Positions 6,428-14,182 of a stretch of DNA of 33,669 nucleotides are shown here, piece after piece. Source of the DNA: Desulfovibrio sp. (GTDB lineage Bacteria; Desulfobacterota; Desulfovibrionia; Desulfovibrionales; Desulfovibrionaceae). The position numbers and the translations under genes are program-made. The notes under the pieces are model-generated. The model was not told where the DNA came from and did not search any database. It saw only the letters and a program-made list of their open reading frames with translations. The stretch lies in contig VSMX01000002.1 of NCBI GenBank assembly GCA_009773975.1, forward strand, positions 1 through 33,669, given 5' to 3'. Position 1 is the stretch's first letter. Every line of letters begins with the position of its first letter.

Positions 6428-7873
6428 CTATCCAAGCTTGCTCCACAAATTCCAGAATTCAGGACAGGACTTGCGCACGACATTGGGATCATCAAGCCTC
6501 TCCCGCACCTTGAGCGCCTTGTCCCTCAATTCCAGCAATGCCAGGGACATGGCTATTCTATGGTCATTGTGCGCGCAAAGGCCGACATCCGCCGGCAAGG
6601 TGGGACAATCGGGCTTGTTGCGCACATGGCCGGCCAGGCCGCCCATACCGTTGATCAACAGTCCATCCGAAAGCGCGTCAATTGTTACGCCTGTCTTGGC
6701 CAGTTCCTGGGCTGGCGCGGCAATGCGGTCGGATTCCTTGATGCGCAAATGCGCAACATTGCTGATACGGGTTGATCCCCTGGCAAAGGAAGCCAACACT
6801 GCAACGGTTGGCACAAGATCCGGGCACGCGCCCATATCCAGGGCCACGCCATGCAGGGCGGAAGGAAATACGGTAACAGCATCCGCGCCTGTTTCAATTT
6901 TGGCGCCCATTTTTTGCAAAATATCAAGTATGGCCCGATCGCCCTGAAGGGAATCCGGCCGCAAGCCGCGCACCGTAACCGGCCTTTTGCCAAGCGCGCC
7001 GGCCGCCAGGAAATACGAGGCCTGGGACCAGTCGCCTTCCACCTTATAATCGCCTGGCTTGTACTCGCAAGGCCACACGCGCACCCGCAGGCAACCAGGT
7101 TTGGCATCTTCAAGGGTTCGCCAGCCGGAACCATGCATCTGCGCCCACGGATCCCCTATCCTTGGGCGCCTCTCGACCCGGAATTTGATGTCGAAATCGG
7201 AAAGGCATTGCAGGGTCAGGCCAACATAGGGCCAGGAAACAGCCTTGCGCCCGGCAAGCTCTATGCAAAGTGGACTGCTTGCCAGGGGAGCAGCCAAAAG
7301 CAGCCCCGAAAAATACTGGCTGGAATCATCCATGCCAATCTGGACATAGCCATCGGCCAGGGAAGGATCCAGTCCGCGGGCCTGGATCAGGAAAGGCGGA
7401 TGATCCTGCTTGCCTTCGTAGGCAATGCCGCAGCCAAGGCTGGCCAGGGCCGCGCAAAGCTCGCCAATGGGCCTGTCATGCATCCTGCCATGGCCAAAAA
7501 TCCTGAAAAGCCCGTCGCCTGCCGCCAGAACAGCCGTAAGCAGGCGGCAGGTGGTTCCGGATTCCCCAACATCGCATTGCGTGGCCTCGCCTTTGCCGCC
7601 CTGTGGTTTGCCAGGCATCCCGAAAACTTCCCAGCCTGTAATATCGGCGCAATGCGCGCCAGTGCCGGTAAGCGGCTTCATCAGCGCGCCAGCCTGGCTC
7701 AATATGCCCCTTGTGGCTTCAATATCCGCGCTTTCCAGGGTATGGCGCACAAATGATTTTCCATGCGCCAGCGCCGCGCCAATCAAGTAACGGTGTGAAA
7801 GGGACTTGGAAGCGGGGGCGGCAATTTCAACCGCGTCTTCCATGTCCAGATCTGTTCCGTCATGCTCGTTCAT
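6428..7873 (-). CDS. aroA: 3-phosphoshikimate 1-carboxyvinyltransferase (EPSP synthase)
   Basis: Condenses shikimate 3-phosphate and PEP to 5-enolpyruvylshikimate 3-phosphate. 481 residues, a little longer than the usual 430-450. Family motifs are ASKSLSHRYL (shikimate-binding Lys/Ser/Arg, near residue 20), GESGTTCRLL near 100, RIKESDRIAAP near 380 and HNDHRIAMSLAL near 435. The first motif is preceded by a short acidic N-terminus (MNEHDGTDLDMEDAVEI). AGGGGAT precedes the ATG at 7873, 1 nt after the pheA stop, so translation is probably coupled. Its activity does not depend on which dehydroquinate route is used upstream. Confidence 0.93.
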   Translation of the reverse strand: MNEHDGTDLDMEDAVEIAAPASKSLSHRYLIGAALAHGKSFVRHTLESADIEATRGILSQAGALMKPLTGTGAHCADITGWEVFGMPGKPQGGKGEATQCDVGESGTTCRLLTAVLAAGDGLFRIFGHGRMHDRPIGELCAALASLGCGIAYEGKQDHPPFLIQARGLDPSLADGYVQIGMDDSSQYFSGLLLAAPLASSPLCIELAGRKAVSWPYVGLTLQCLSDFDIKFRVERRPRIGDPWAQMHGSGWRTLEDAKPGCLRVRVWPCEYKPGDYKVEGDWSQASYFLAAGALGKRPVTVRGLRPDSLQGDRAILDILQKMGAKIETGADAVTVFPSALHGVALDMGACPDLVPTVAVLASFARGSTRISNVAHLRIKESDRIAAPAQELAKTGVTIDALSDGLLINGMGGLAGHVRNKPDCPTLPADVGLCAHNDHRIAMSLALLELRDKALKVRERLDDPNVVRKSCPEFWNLWSKLG

Positions 7874-7874
7874 T

Positions 7875-9080
7875 TCAAATCCCCTCGTCATCATTTTTGG
7901 ACTGTTCGGCAATGCTCATTCTGTCAAGCTGCGGTCCGGTGGGGTAGCACCCCAGTATGCGGAAACTGTTGCAGGCATGGCCCAGCTGTTCCAGCAAGTC
8001 GCCATGTTCGGGATCATTCAGGTCGCTTTCGACATCGGCAAAAAAAACGTATTTCCATGGCTGGCCGCGCATTGGCCTGGATTCCAGTTTGCGCATATTG
8101 ACATGGTGCCTCGCAAAAAGCTCCAAAATATTGGAAAGGGAACCGGGCTTGTCCGGCACGGTAAAAAGAACGGATGTCTTGTCCGCGTCGCTGTGCCCGA
8201 CAGGAGAGGGCCTGGGCTGGATATCCTTCTTGCCGTTTTCGGACGCAATGATTACAAAACGCGTCCAGTTGCCAGGCTCATCCTCTATGCGTCTGGCCAA
8301 AATTTCAAGACCGTGGATATCGGCAAGCTTGCAGTTGCCGATGGCCGCGCTTTCCGGGTCCGAAGCCGCGCGTTTGGCGGCGGCGGCGGTCGATTCAACC
8401 GGAACAAGCGCGGCATTGGGCAAATTGGCCCTCAGCCAGCCCTGGCACTGGGCCAGGGGCTGGGGATGGGAATAGACCTTTTTTATGCTTGAAAAGTCAT
8501 CATCAGTGGCAAGGAGGCAATGTGAAATCCTGGAATAAAGTTCCGCCTCAATTACCACCTGATACTTGAGGAAAAGGTCCAGACTTACCCCCACGGTGCC
8601 CTGCAATGAATTTTCCAGGGGCACGACTCCAAGTTCGCACGAACCCTGGCACACTTCTTCAAAAATCTGCAAAATGTCCCGACAGGGATGAAAGGAAGCA
8701 GCATGCCCCAGGTACTCCACCCCTGCAAAATGGGAGAATGTGCCTTCCGGGCCAAGATAGGCGACGTTTTGCGGTCGTTGCAGCGCGCGGGACGAGGAAA
8801 GAATCTCGCGCCAGATGGCGGTGAGGTGCTCATCTGGCAGCGGCCCCGGATTCTCCCTGGCCAGCTTGTCCAGCAAATCCCTTTCACGCAGGGGCTTGAA
8901 GACCAGTTCGGCGCCCTTTCTTTTGATTTGCCCCACTTCCCGGCTCAAATTTGCCCGTTTGTTGAGCAATTTCAAGATTTCGCCATCAATGGCATCAATC
9001 TCCACACGAATTTCGGACAAACGGGCGCCCGGCTTTTCATTTGCGGGCGTCTGTCCTGGCGGAATACCTTTTTGGGCCAT
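7875..9080 (-). CDS. pheA: Bifunctional chorismate mutase / prephenate dehydratase (P-protein)
   Basis: Converts chorismate to prephenate and then to phenylpyruvate. 401 residues in three parts. The AroQ chorismate mutase helix bundle (about 20-105) has RVEIDAIDGEILKLLNKRA. The prephenate dehydratase (about 108-285) has YLGPEGTFSHFA, VPLENSLQGTVG and the catalytic TRF in NWTRFVII. The C-terminal ACT domain (about 305-385) has PGSLSNILELFARHHVNM and ESRP, the phenylalanine feedback site. The ATG at 9080 lies 2 nt after the dehydroquinate synthase stop; an upstream ATG at 9155 lies inside that gene. The enzyme is probably inhibited by Phe in addition to the transcription attenuator of the operon. 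Confidence 0.95.
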   Translation of the reverse strand: MAQKGIPPGQTPANEKPGARLSEIRVEIDAIDGEILKLLNKRANLSREVGQIKRKGAELVFKPLRERDLLDKLARENPGPLPDEHLTAIWREILSSSRALQRPQNVAYLGPEGTFSHFAGVEYLGHAASFHPCRDILQIFEEVCQGSCELGVVPLENSLQGTVGVSLDLFLKYQVVIEAELYSRISHCLLATDDDFSSIKKVYSHPQPLAQCQGWLRANLPNAALVPVESTAAAAKRAASDPESAAIGNCKLADIHGLEILARRIEDEPGNWTRFVIIASENGKKDIQPRPSPVGHSDADKTSVLFTVPDKPGSLSNILELFARHHVNMRKLESRPMRGQPWKYVFFADVESDLNDPEHGDLLEQLGHACNSFRILGCYPTGPQLDRMSIAEQSKNDDEGI

Positions 9081-9082
9081 AT

Positions 9083-10075
9083 CTACACTTCCCTGATTTC
9101 TTCTGAAATGCGCATGCCAAAATGGCGTCCTGAAGAAAGTCCGTCCACCTTGCACAAAACCTGATCGCCCTCCTTGAGGGCAACCACGCTGACCGGCGTG
9201 CCGTCTGGCGCGGTCAGGCGAATTGTTTCCGCATTCTGCAAAAACACGCAGCCACGCCTTGGCTCGCCCCCAGGCTCTTCAACTTCGGCCTCGATCAAAA
9301 GCATGGGGCGCACCTCTATCTTTACCCGGCCAAGGGTGGTTGTGGCCGAATTGCCTTCTGAATCGACAATCAGGACTTCCTGGCCCTGCCTGAGCTCGCC
9401 AAGATAGACTGTTTTGTCATCCGGCAGCGTAACATAGGCATGAACAGCGCCGGCATTGACCCTGAAAGGCCTGGAGGCCACATATTCATTGTGTTCGGTT
9501 TCGGCATGCACAAGGAAGGAAAAGGCATTGGAATTGCCCACCAGCATGCCCTGGCCACGGCGGAGCAGGGAAATTGTGTCGGCGCAAACCCTGTGGCCAA
9601 GGCCAACCGGCTCAATGCGCGTAATCCTGGCCGTCACAAGATCCTGCTTGCTGCCAGCTACCTTGCACTGCCTGACAATTTCGCGAATTTCGGAAGCCCC
9701 GCTGCCTGTAACGACAATTGCGTCAACGCCTTTCTCGAGAATGCCTGATGCCAGTTTTGCCCGTTCCGCGCTTCCGGCCTCAACCTGGACATTGTCGCTC
9801 TGGGCCAGAAGATTCTCGATGGGGATGATCTCCCAGCCTTCGGCTATCACGACTTTTTTGCCGGCCTTCATTTCACGGACGGCTTCTTCCTCCTCGGCCT
9901 TGGAATCCAGGGCAAGCCTCTCCAGATCTTCCGCGGCCAGAACTTCGCAGCGGCTGAGCTGCGAAGTTGCCGCGACGTCCGCGCGGGGAACAACTACCCC
10001 GTCCACTCCCGCTTCCAGACCAAGAGTGACCATGCCTTTATCGTAGGGCACGCATTTCAGGTATACCCGGGACAT
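9083..10075 (-). CDS. aroB': 3-dehydroquinate synthase II (archaeal type)
   Basis: Oxidative deamination and cyclisation of 2-amino-3,7-dideoxy-D-threo-hept-6-ulosonate (ADH/ADTH) to 3-dehydroquinate, replacing the classical DAHP and AroB steps. The 330-residue protein has the family sequence pattern: an N-terminal half with VVVPRADVA, AEGWEIIPIENLLAQ and TGSGASEIREI, then GLGHRVCADT, GMLVGNSNAFSFLVH and SRPFRVNAGAVHAY. It starts 0 nt after the stop of the preceding synthase, with GGAGGAA of that gene's end as ribosome site. The pair forms the non-canonical entry to the shikimate pathway known in archaea and desulfovibrios. Confidence 0.93.
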   Translation of the reverse strand: MSRVYLKCVPYDKGMVTLGLEAGVDGVVVPRADVAATSQLSRCEVLAAEDLERLALDSKAEEEEAVREMKAGKKVVIAEGWEIIPIENLLAQSDNVQVEAGSAERAKLASGILEKGVDAIVVTGSGASEIREIVRQCKVAGSKQDLVTARITRIEPVGLGHRVCADTISLLRRGQGMLVGNSNAFSFLVHAETEHNEYVASRPFRVNAGAVHAYVTLPDDKTVYLGELRQGQEVLIVDSEGNSATTTLGRVKIEVRPMLLIEAEVEEPGGEPRRGCVFLQNAETIRLTAPDGTPVSVVALKEGDQVLCKVDGLSSGRHFGMRISEEIREV

Positions 10076-10873
10076 CTATTCCTCCATGCTGGCCAGGGCC
10101 TGGTCAACAGTGGCGTTTTCATGCACAATCATCCGCAGGGCCTTTACCAGCTTGACCCGGCGCGGATGCTGGAAGACATTGCGGCCCATCGAAATGCCGC
10201 TGCCGCCGGCAGTAAGGGAGGCGGCCACCATCTGGAGAATCTCGCGGTCGGAATCCATTCTTTCGCCGCCGGCAATCACCACGGGCACGCAGCAGCAGGA
10301 GACTACATCGGAAAAACTTTCAATATCGCCTGTGTAGGATACCTTGACAATGTCCGCGCCAAGCTCCACGCCAACTCTGGCGCAATGGGCGATGGCCTTG
10401 GGGTCAAAGCTGTTGGCAACCGCCGGCCCCCTGGCATAAACCATGGCGATAAGCGGCATGTGCCAGTTATCGCAGGCTTCCGAGATCTTTCCGAAATCGC
10501 GCAGCATATCCCTTTCGTTGGGATCGCCAAGATTTATATGGATCGATACGGCGTCGGCGCCATGTTTCAGGCCTTCCTCCACGGTTCCGACCAGTGTTTT
10601 GGTATTGCCGTGGGGCGAAAGCGCGGTGGAAGCGGAAAGATGGATAATCAGGCCGATATCCTTGCCAGCGCTGCGGTGCGAGCATCTTACCAGACCCTTG
10701 TGCATCAGGACGGCGTCAGCGCCGGCCTTGGCCATGTCGTTGACGGCCTCGCGCATGTCGATAAGCCCATCCACCAGGCCCATTGTCACGCCATGATCCA
10801 TGGGAACAATAATCGTGCGGCCTGTCGTGCGATTTAGAATCCTCTCCAGCCTGACCTGTTTGCCAAGGTACAT
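10076..10873 (-). CDS. aroA': 2-amino-3,7-dideoxy-D-threo-hept-6-ulosonate synthase
   Basis: Class I aldolase-type transaldolase of the DhnA/FbaB family. It joins a 6-deoxy-5-ketofructose phosphate-derived unit with aspartate semialdehyde to give ADTH, the first step of the alternative dehydroquinate route. 265 residues; family segments are IIVPMDHGVTMG near 28, LIIHLSASTALSPHGNTK, DIVKVSYTGD carrying the Schiff-base lysine near 180, PVVIAGGERM, and ISMGRNVFQH of the phosphate-binding loop. The start at 10873 has AAAGGAG 8 nt upstream; an earlier in-frame ATG lies in the attenuator. It is the first structural gene of the operon, 30 nt after the leader terminator. A fructose-bisphosphate aldolase is possible by family, but the adjacent DHQ synthase II decides for ADTH synthase. 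Confidence 0.92.
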   Translation of the reverse strand: MYLGKQVRLERILNRTTGRTIIVPMDHGVTMGLVDGLIDMREAVNDMAKAGADAVLMHKGLVRCSHRSAGKDIGLIIHLSASTALSPHGNTKTLVGTVEEGLKHGADAVSIHINLGDPNERDMLRDFGKISEACDNWHMPLIAMVYARGPAVANSFDPKAIAHCARVGVELGADIVKVSYTGDIESFSDVVSCCCVPVVIAGGERMDSDREILQMVAASLTAGGSGISMGRNVFQHPRRVKLVKALRMIVHENATVDQALASMEE

Positions 10874-10902
10874 TTTGCTTCTCCTTTGTTTGGACACATT
10901 AA

Positions 10903-10936
10903 TAAAAAAAGCCGCCGGCACTGCGCCCGCGGCTTT
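10903..10936 (-). terminator. Attenuator terminator of the aromatic operon
   Basis: On the minus strand AAAGCCGC (10929-10936) pairs with GCGGCTTT (10908-10915), extended by GG/CC around a C.C mismatch, then seven T. It lies between the leader peptide stop and the first enzyme gene. An alternative pairing is visible: GCCC-T-GCGGC at 10976-10985 can pair with GCCGCGGGC at 10925-10933 (9 bp, one bulge), destroying the terminator. Confidence 0.85.
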
Positions 10937-10960
10937 GAAGTTACGACTGATAAAAGGACG

Positions 10961-11062
10961 TCAGCCTAGCTCCCTGCCGCAGGGCATACTAAAGTACGCA
11001 AAGTAAAACCAGCCGTTGAAGGCTGCGTACTGTGATACTGCGGTGGAAACAAGATTCAGCAT
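10961..11062 (-). CDS. Aromatic-rich leader peptide (transcription attenuation)
   Basis: A 33-codon frame with AAGGGAG 6 nt before the ATG at 11062. Residues 12-24 read YAAFNGWFYFAYF: eight aromatic residues (four Phe, three Tyr, one Trp) in thirteen. It sits between a sigma70 promoter and an intrinsic terminator in front of Phe/Tyr pathway genes, as in classical amino-acid attenuators. AGTACGCA (11024-11031) can pair with TGCGTACT (10993-11000). A ribosome stalled on the aromatic codons would leave 10976-10985 free to form the antiterminator; a ribosome at the stop codon would cover it. The mechanism is inferred; the codons and pairings are read directly. Confidence 0.85.
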   Translation of the reverse strand: MLNLVSTAVSQYAAFNGWFYFAYFSMPCGRELG

Positions 11063-11081
11063 TTCTGACTCCCTTGCAAGG

Positions 11082-11110
11082 AAATTAAAAAAACTGTGGT
11101 TTTAAGTCAA
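11082..11110 (-). promoter_or_regulatory. Promoter of the aromatic operon
   Basis: Minus strand TTGACT (11105-11110), 17-nt spacer, TAATTT (11082-11087). The transcript would begin about 12 nt before the leader start codon. Confidence 0.75.
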
Positions 11111-11203
11111 GCATTTTCTTCAACGTCGATAATTTTCAGAACTTTTCAAATAATCCATTGCAACCGCCCCATAAAGGAATCGCGTCTTTGTTTCTGCAAA
11201 CCA

Positions 11204-11232
11204 TTGACCGGTCCCGTTTGTCGTGCTACAGG
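11204..11232 (+). promoter_or_regulatory. Candidate promoter of the ATP synthase Fo genes
   Basis: TTGACC (11204-11209), 17-nt spacer, TACAGG (11227-11232). The -10 is poor, but the start near 11239 fits translation from the ATG at 11259 rather than the two earlier in-frame starts. Confidence 0.45.
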
Positions 11233-11258
11233 TAATGAGCAAAAGGAAATTCCACACT

Positions 11259-11531
11259 ATGGCATTCAAGGACATTGTGGCAGTCCAGCAAAGCGGAATG
11301 CGGGCCATGGCGACCAACGGCGTCATCGGGCTGCATCTTGTCAGTGGCCCGATTGTAGGTTTTGCTATCGGCTACGGGCTTGACGCGTGGCTTGGCACAG
11401 GCCCCTGGTTCAAGCTGATATTTTTTTTGACAGGCATTCTGGCCGGTTTTCTAAATGTCTGGCGAGACACGAAAGAGCTTCTGGCCAAAATGGAAAAAGA
11501 AAAAAGATATCCGGAAAAGGCCCGTAAATGA
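11259..11531 (+). CDS. AtpZ/AtpI-family membrane protein
   Basis: A 90-residue protein with two membrane helices: about residues 21-40 (LVSGPIVGFAIGYGLDAW) and 46-65 (FKLIFFLTGILAGFLNVW). The G-LDxWLGT-PW-K loop between them is typical of AtpZ/AtpI-type proteins encoded in front of ATP synthase genes; members have been linked to c-ring assembly and Mg2+/Ca2+ supply. The start at 11259 (MAFKDIVAVQQ) is preceded by AAGGAA and lies downstream of the candidate promoter. Two longer starts (11223, 11235) overlap the -10 region. The stop overlaps the next gene as ATGA. Confidence 0.75.
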   Translation: MAFKDIVAVQQSGMRAMATNGVIGLHLVSGPIVGFAIGYGLDAWLGTGPWFKLIFFLTGILAGFLNVWRDTKELLAKMEKEKRYPEKARK

Positions 11532-11968
11532 GTCTGGTCGGAGCCTGGTGGAGACAGATTTGCCAGCCACTGGACGGTCTGCTCTGGAAAAAAGGCATCA
11601 GCCACGGGGTAATCCGGCCGCTTTTGCGCAACCAGATCCTGCTTGCGGGGGCCCTGATCCTGCTTGGGGGCATAATATTCATTGTCTGGTCATGGCTTTT
11701 CTGGGCCGGATGCGGCTTTGCCGTCATGACATGGATTTTATACAGCTGGGCCGCTTTTTTTCTGCGGGCGGACATTGGTTCATACAATGCCGCGTTTTTG
11801 CGAATAGTCATTTTACGGTTTGGAATCAGACTTTTACTGCTGGCCGTGCTTTTATATATTGCCTTGCGGTTTTTTTCCGCCCCGGCCGGCGCAATTCTGG
11901 TTGGTCTTGTAACAGGAACCATCCTGGGCCTGGTGAATTTTACATATTACATGCGCAAAGGCGCATGA
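11528..11968 (+). CDS. atpI: ATP synthase subunit I (AtpI)
   Basis: A 146-residue integral membrane protein with four predicted helices: about 38-55, 57-78, 90-112 and 118-138. The order (two TM, short charged loop, two TM ending in LGLVNFTYYMRK) is that of AtpI, an assembly factor for the c-ring rather than a catalytic part. It overlaps the previous gene by 4 nt (ATGA) and precedes atpB by 31 nt. Sequence conservation in this family is low, so the call leans on topology and position. Confidence 0.75.
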   Translation: MSLVGAWWRQICQPLDGLLWKKGISHGVIRPLLRNQILLAGALILLGGIIFIVWSWLFWAGCGFAVMTWILYSWAAFFLRADIGSYNAAFLRIVILRFGIRLLLLAVLLYIALRFFSAPAGAILVGLVTGTILGLVNFTYYMRKGA

Positions 11969-11999
11969 TTTTCAGTTGACCTAGCAAGGAGGCGCTCCC

Positions 12000-12704
12000 A
12001 TGGCAGGCAGCTTGCCGGAACCGGTTCTGCTCTCGACATTTCTGGGCATGGACGAGATTACAATTCTCGGGCAGGAAGTTGTTTTCAAGCATGTTTTCTA
12101 TTCATGGATAGCCATGGCCGTGCTTTTCGGCTTTGCGCTCTACCTGCGCGGCAGGTTGAAACTGGTGCCTGGAGGGGTGCAGAATTTTTTCGAGGCCGTA
12201 ATCGAGACAACTGAAAAATTCATCATGTCATCCATGGGCGAAGCGGGAAAACATTATGTTCCCCTGCTTTGCGGAATGCTGATCTATATTTTCGCCATGA
12301 ACATCCTGGGCCTCATACCTGGTTGCGATGCGCCAACTGCCAATCTCAACACCACTGTTTGCATGGCACTTTTTGTCTTTGTCTATTATAACTGGGTAGG
12401 ACTTTGCCGCTGGAAGACCCATTATATCAACCAGTTCCTCGGGCCGAACAAATGGTTGATTCCGTTGATGTTCCCACTGGAAATCGTATCGCACCTATCG
12501 CGGCCGGTTTCTCTTTCTCTCCGTCTTTTCGGCAATATCCGCGGCGAGGAAATCGTTATCATCCTGTTTTTCATCATGGCTCCGCTTTTGGGAACCATAC
12601 CGATTTACGGGCTCTTTCTGCTGGGCAAGAGCATGCAGGCCTTTGTGTTCTTCATGCTGACAATGTTCTACATTTCGAGCGCTTTGGAAGGCCCGGAACA
12701 TTAA
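12000..12704 (+). CDS. atpB: ATP synthase Fo subunit a
   Basis: The membrane stator part of FoF1, forming the ion half-channels against the c-ring. 234 residues with five to six hydrophobic helices. The essential arginine is in SLSLRLFGNIRGEE (about residues 171-184), the strict subunit-a signature, after FPLEIVSHLSRP. AAGGAGG lies 7 nt upstream of the ATG. The gene sits between atpI and atpE; F1 genes are not in the window, so Fo and F1 are encoded separately, as in desulfovibrios. Confidence 0.95.
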   Translation: MAGSLPEPVLLSTFLGMDEITILGQEVVFKHVFYSWIAMAVLFGFALYLRGRLKLVPGGVQNFFEAVIETTEKFIMSSMGEAGKHYVPLLCGMLIYIFAMNILGLIPGCDAPTANLNTTVCMALFVFVYYNWVGLCRWKTHYINQFLGPNKWLIPLMFPLEIVSHLSRPVSLSLRLFGNIRGEEIVIILFFIMAPLLGTIPIYGLFLLGKSMQAFVFFMLTMFYISSALEGPEH

Positions 12705-12791
12705 ATCGTGGAGACAGGATTCACCGGGTAAAACAGCTTGATTCGGGGGAATGGCCGCGCGCGGCCCAACAATAAATGGAGGAATTACACG

Positions 12792-13115
12792 ATGCGTAAA
12801 CTTTTGATGATTGCCCTGAACACAGTCGCACTGCTTGGCATGGCCGGCATGGCTTTTGCCGCCGAACCCCTCAATTCCGACTCTCTGGGGCTGACCTGCC
12901 TTGCCGCCGCTCTTGGCATCGGCATCGCAGCCTGCGGTTGCGGCATTGGCATGGGTGTTGGTCTTAGGGGAGCAACCGAGGGTATCGCCCGCAATCCCGA
13001 AGTTTCGGGCAAAATCACAGGTACGATGATTCTGGCCTTCGCCTTCATCGAATCTCTGGCAATTTACGCTCTCGTTATCAGCTTCATTCTGCTTTACGCC
13101 AATCCATACGCGTAA
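12792..13115 (+). CDS. atpE: ATP synthase Fo subunit c
   Basis: Forms the rotating ion-carrying ring. 107 residues: an N-terminal signal-like helix (MRKLLMIALNTVALLGMAGM with AFA at about 23), then helix 1 (LAAALGIGIAACGCGIGMGVG), the polar loop GIARNPE with its F1-contacting Arg, and helix 2 with the ion-binding Glu in AFIESLAIYALV. The extra N-terminal signal is known in some bacteria, including desulfovibrios. At the position of the Na+-coordinating Gln of the Ilyobacter ring there is Met, which points to H+ rather than Na+. The start follows GGAGG; an upstream in-frame ATG at 12738 lies in the 5' leader. Confidence 0.95.
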   Translation: MRKLLMIALNTVALLGMAGMAFAAEPLNSDSLGLTCLAAALGIGIAACGCGIGMGVGLRGATEGIARNPEVSGKITGTMILAFAFIESLAIYALVISFILLYANPYA

Positions 13116-13147
13116 AGCTTTGAGAGGCGCACGCCTTTCGGCATTTG

Positions 13148-13186
13148 AAAACCCCGCCTTGTAAAATTTTACAGGGCGGGGTTTTT
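13148..13186 (+). terminator. Bidirectional terminator after atpE
   Basis: AAACCCCGCC (13149-13158) and GGGCGGGGTTTTT (13174-13186) form a long stem with inner TGTAAA/TTTACA pairing. T runs occur on both strands (five on plus, four on minus). It ends the Fo transcript 33 nt after the atpE stop and could also serve the convergent small frame. Confidence 0.9.
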
Positions 13187-13412
13187 AGTGCGCCGGACAT
13201 GGCGCGTCTGGCGCAAATCCAGCAGACCGCCTATTCCAGGCGGCTGAAAGGGCGTCCATGAATCTTGTTCTTTTGACGTCATTCAAACAAATCCGCATGC
13301 TGCCGCTGCCTTCGCGGCGGGCCATGGCCAGCAGGGCATTGCTTTGGCGAACATAATCGTCAAACAGCGCGAGCTTGCCAATGCCCTGCGCCAGGAAGGA
13401 TATGGCCGCCAT
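13185..13412 (-). CDS. Hypothetical small protein
   Basis: I do not recognise this 75-residue frame (start MAAISFLAQGIGKLALFDDY, then RRCxxSMRICLNDVKRTRF-type basic segments, no membrane helix). Support is its codon use: third positions are mostly G/C as in neighbouring genes, and it ends next to a bidirectional terminator convergent with atpE. Against it, no ribosome site precedes the ATG at 13412. A longer start at 13460 lies in a hairpin (13439-13458, followed on the minus strand by six T). It could be a gene fragment left by a mobile element. Confidence 0.35.
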   Translation of the reverse strand: MAAISFLAQGIGKLALFDDYVRQSNALLAMARREGSGSMRICLNDVKRTRFMDALSAAWNRRSAGFAPDAPCPAH

Positions 13413-13432
13413 GTCACAGGAATGCAGACAAC

Positions 13433-13465
13433 AAAAAAGCCGCCCCTTGCGGGACGGCATTTTTA
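13433..13465. terminator. Terminator-like hairpin with T runs on both strands
   Basis: GCCG-C-CCC / GGG-A-CGGC with loop TTGC (13439-13458), flanked by AAAAAA before and ATTTTTAT after. It could terminate in either direction. No complete gene is seen on either side that clearly needs it. Confidence 0.55.
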
Positions 13466-13490
13466 TAAGGAGGAGAGGAAGTCATTGGGG

Positions 13491-14101
13491 GATAATCCGG
13501 GGGAGATTATCAATTGTCTTGTTGGTGTGTCGCTCTATATATAAACCGCTTTTGCGGATTGAATGGGGATTGGTAACTTTTATGCCTTTCCGTGTCCACG
13601 GATTTTCTGGGTGTAAATTTCTTTTTATATTTCAACTGCTTTTGCAGATTATTTTCTTTAGCGCTTTCGCGCTCTTGCTTACTCTATAGCAAACATGATG
13701 CCAAAATTGCCATACTGCGCCGAAACTGCCAATTTGCCAATTATGGCCGCTCAAAAATGTCAAAAGCGTATTATTTTTATACGCCAACTCAAATTGCCCT
13801 GTATTATTTTCGGAACACTGCCTGTCAGATGGCTAAAAAATAGGCAGGTGAAATCCTGCCTGTGAAAATGGCGCGCCATTGAGGGCGCCAAACATGGCGC
13901 TGCTGCTTCAATATCCGGCCGATATGTCTTGTTAAAAATTCCAGCCAGCCAAAGCCCCTGGGCATGATTGCCCAAGGGCTGCCATACCGTCAATTTGCAA
14001 CCTGATCAGCCTTGTTTCGAGACTTTTGGGGCATCTACGCAATTTTATAGCATAAATGTTCCAAAGTGAGGGGCTTCCTGCCGTCGATAGCGTTAGCTAT
14101 C
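13491..14101. repeat. AT-rich gene-free stretch with many short hairpins
   Basis: In 13413-14217 I find no convincing gene. Inverted repeats recur: GATAATC/GATTATC (13491-13511); CCGC-TTTT-GCGG (13546-13557); CTGC-TTTT-GCAG (13636-13647); AGCGC-TTTC-GCGCT (13660-13673); GCGTAT/ATACGC (13766-13784); GGCAGG/CCTGCC (13843-13860, followed on minus by TATTTTTT); GCGCCA-AACA-TGGCGC (13885-13900); AGCCC and TGGGC against GCCCA and GGGCT (13953-13980); GATAGC-GTTA-GCTATC (14086-14101). The three small T-loop hairpins share flanks (AAC before, ATT after, in two of them). Confidence 0.5.
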
Positions 14102-14158
14102 CAGGATTGTTCCTGCTTCATTGAGACTGCCCAGAGGGATATTTGCCTGGTTTTTGCG

Positions 14159-14182
14159 AAAAAAAACCCGGCCAGGGCCGGG
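14159..14182 (-). terminator. Intrinsic terminator of the tatA-ACT operon
   Basis: Minus strand CCCGGC / GCCGGG (14167-14182) with a 4-nt loop, followed by eight T. It lies 35 nt after the stop of the ACT-domain gene. Confidence 0.9.
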
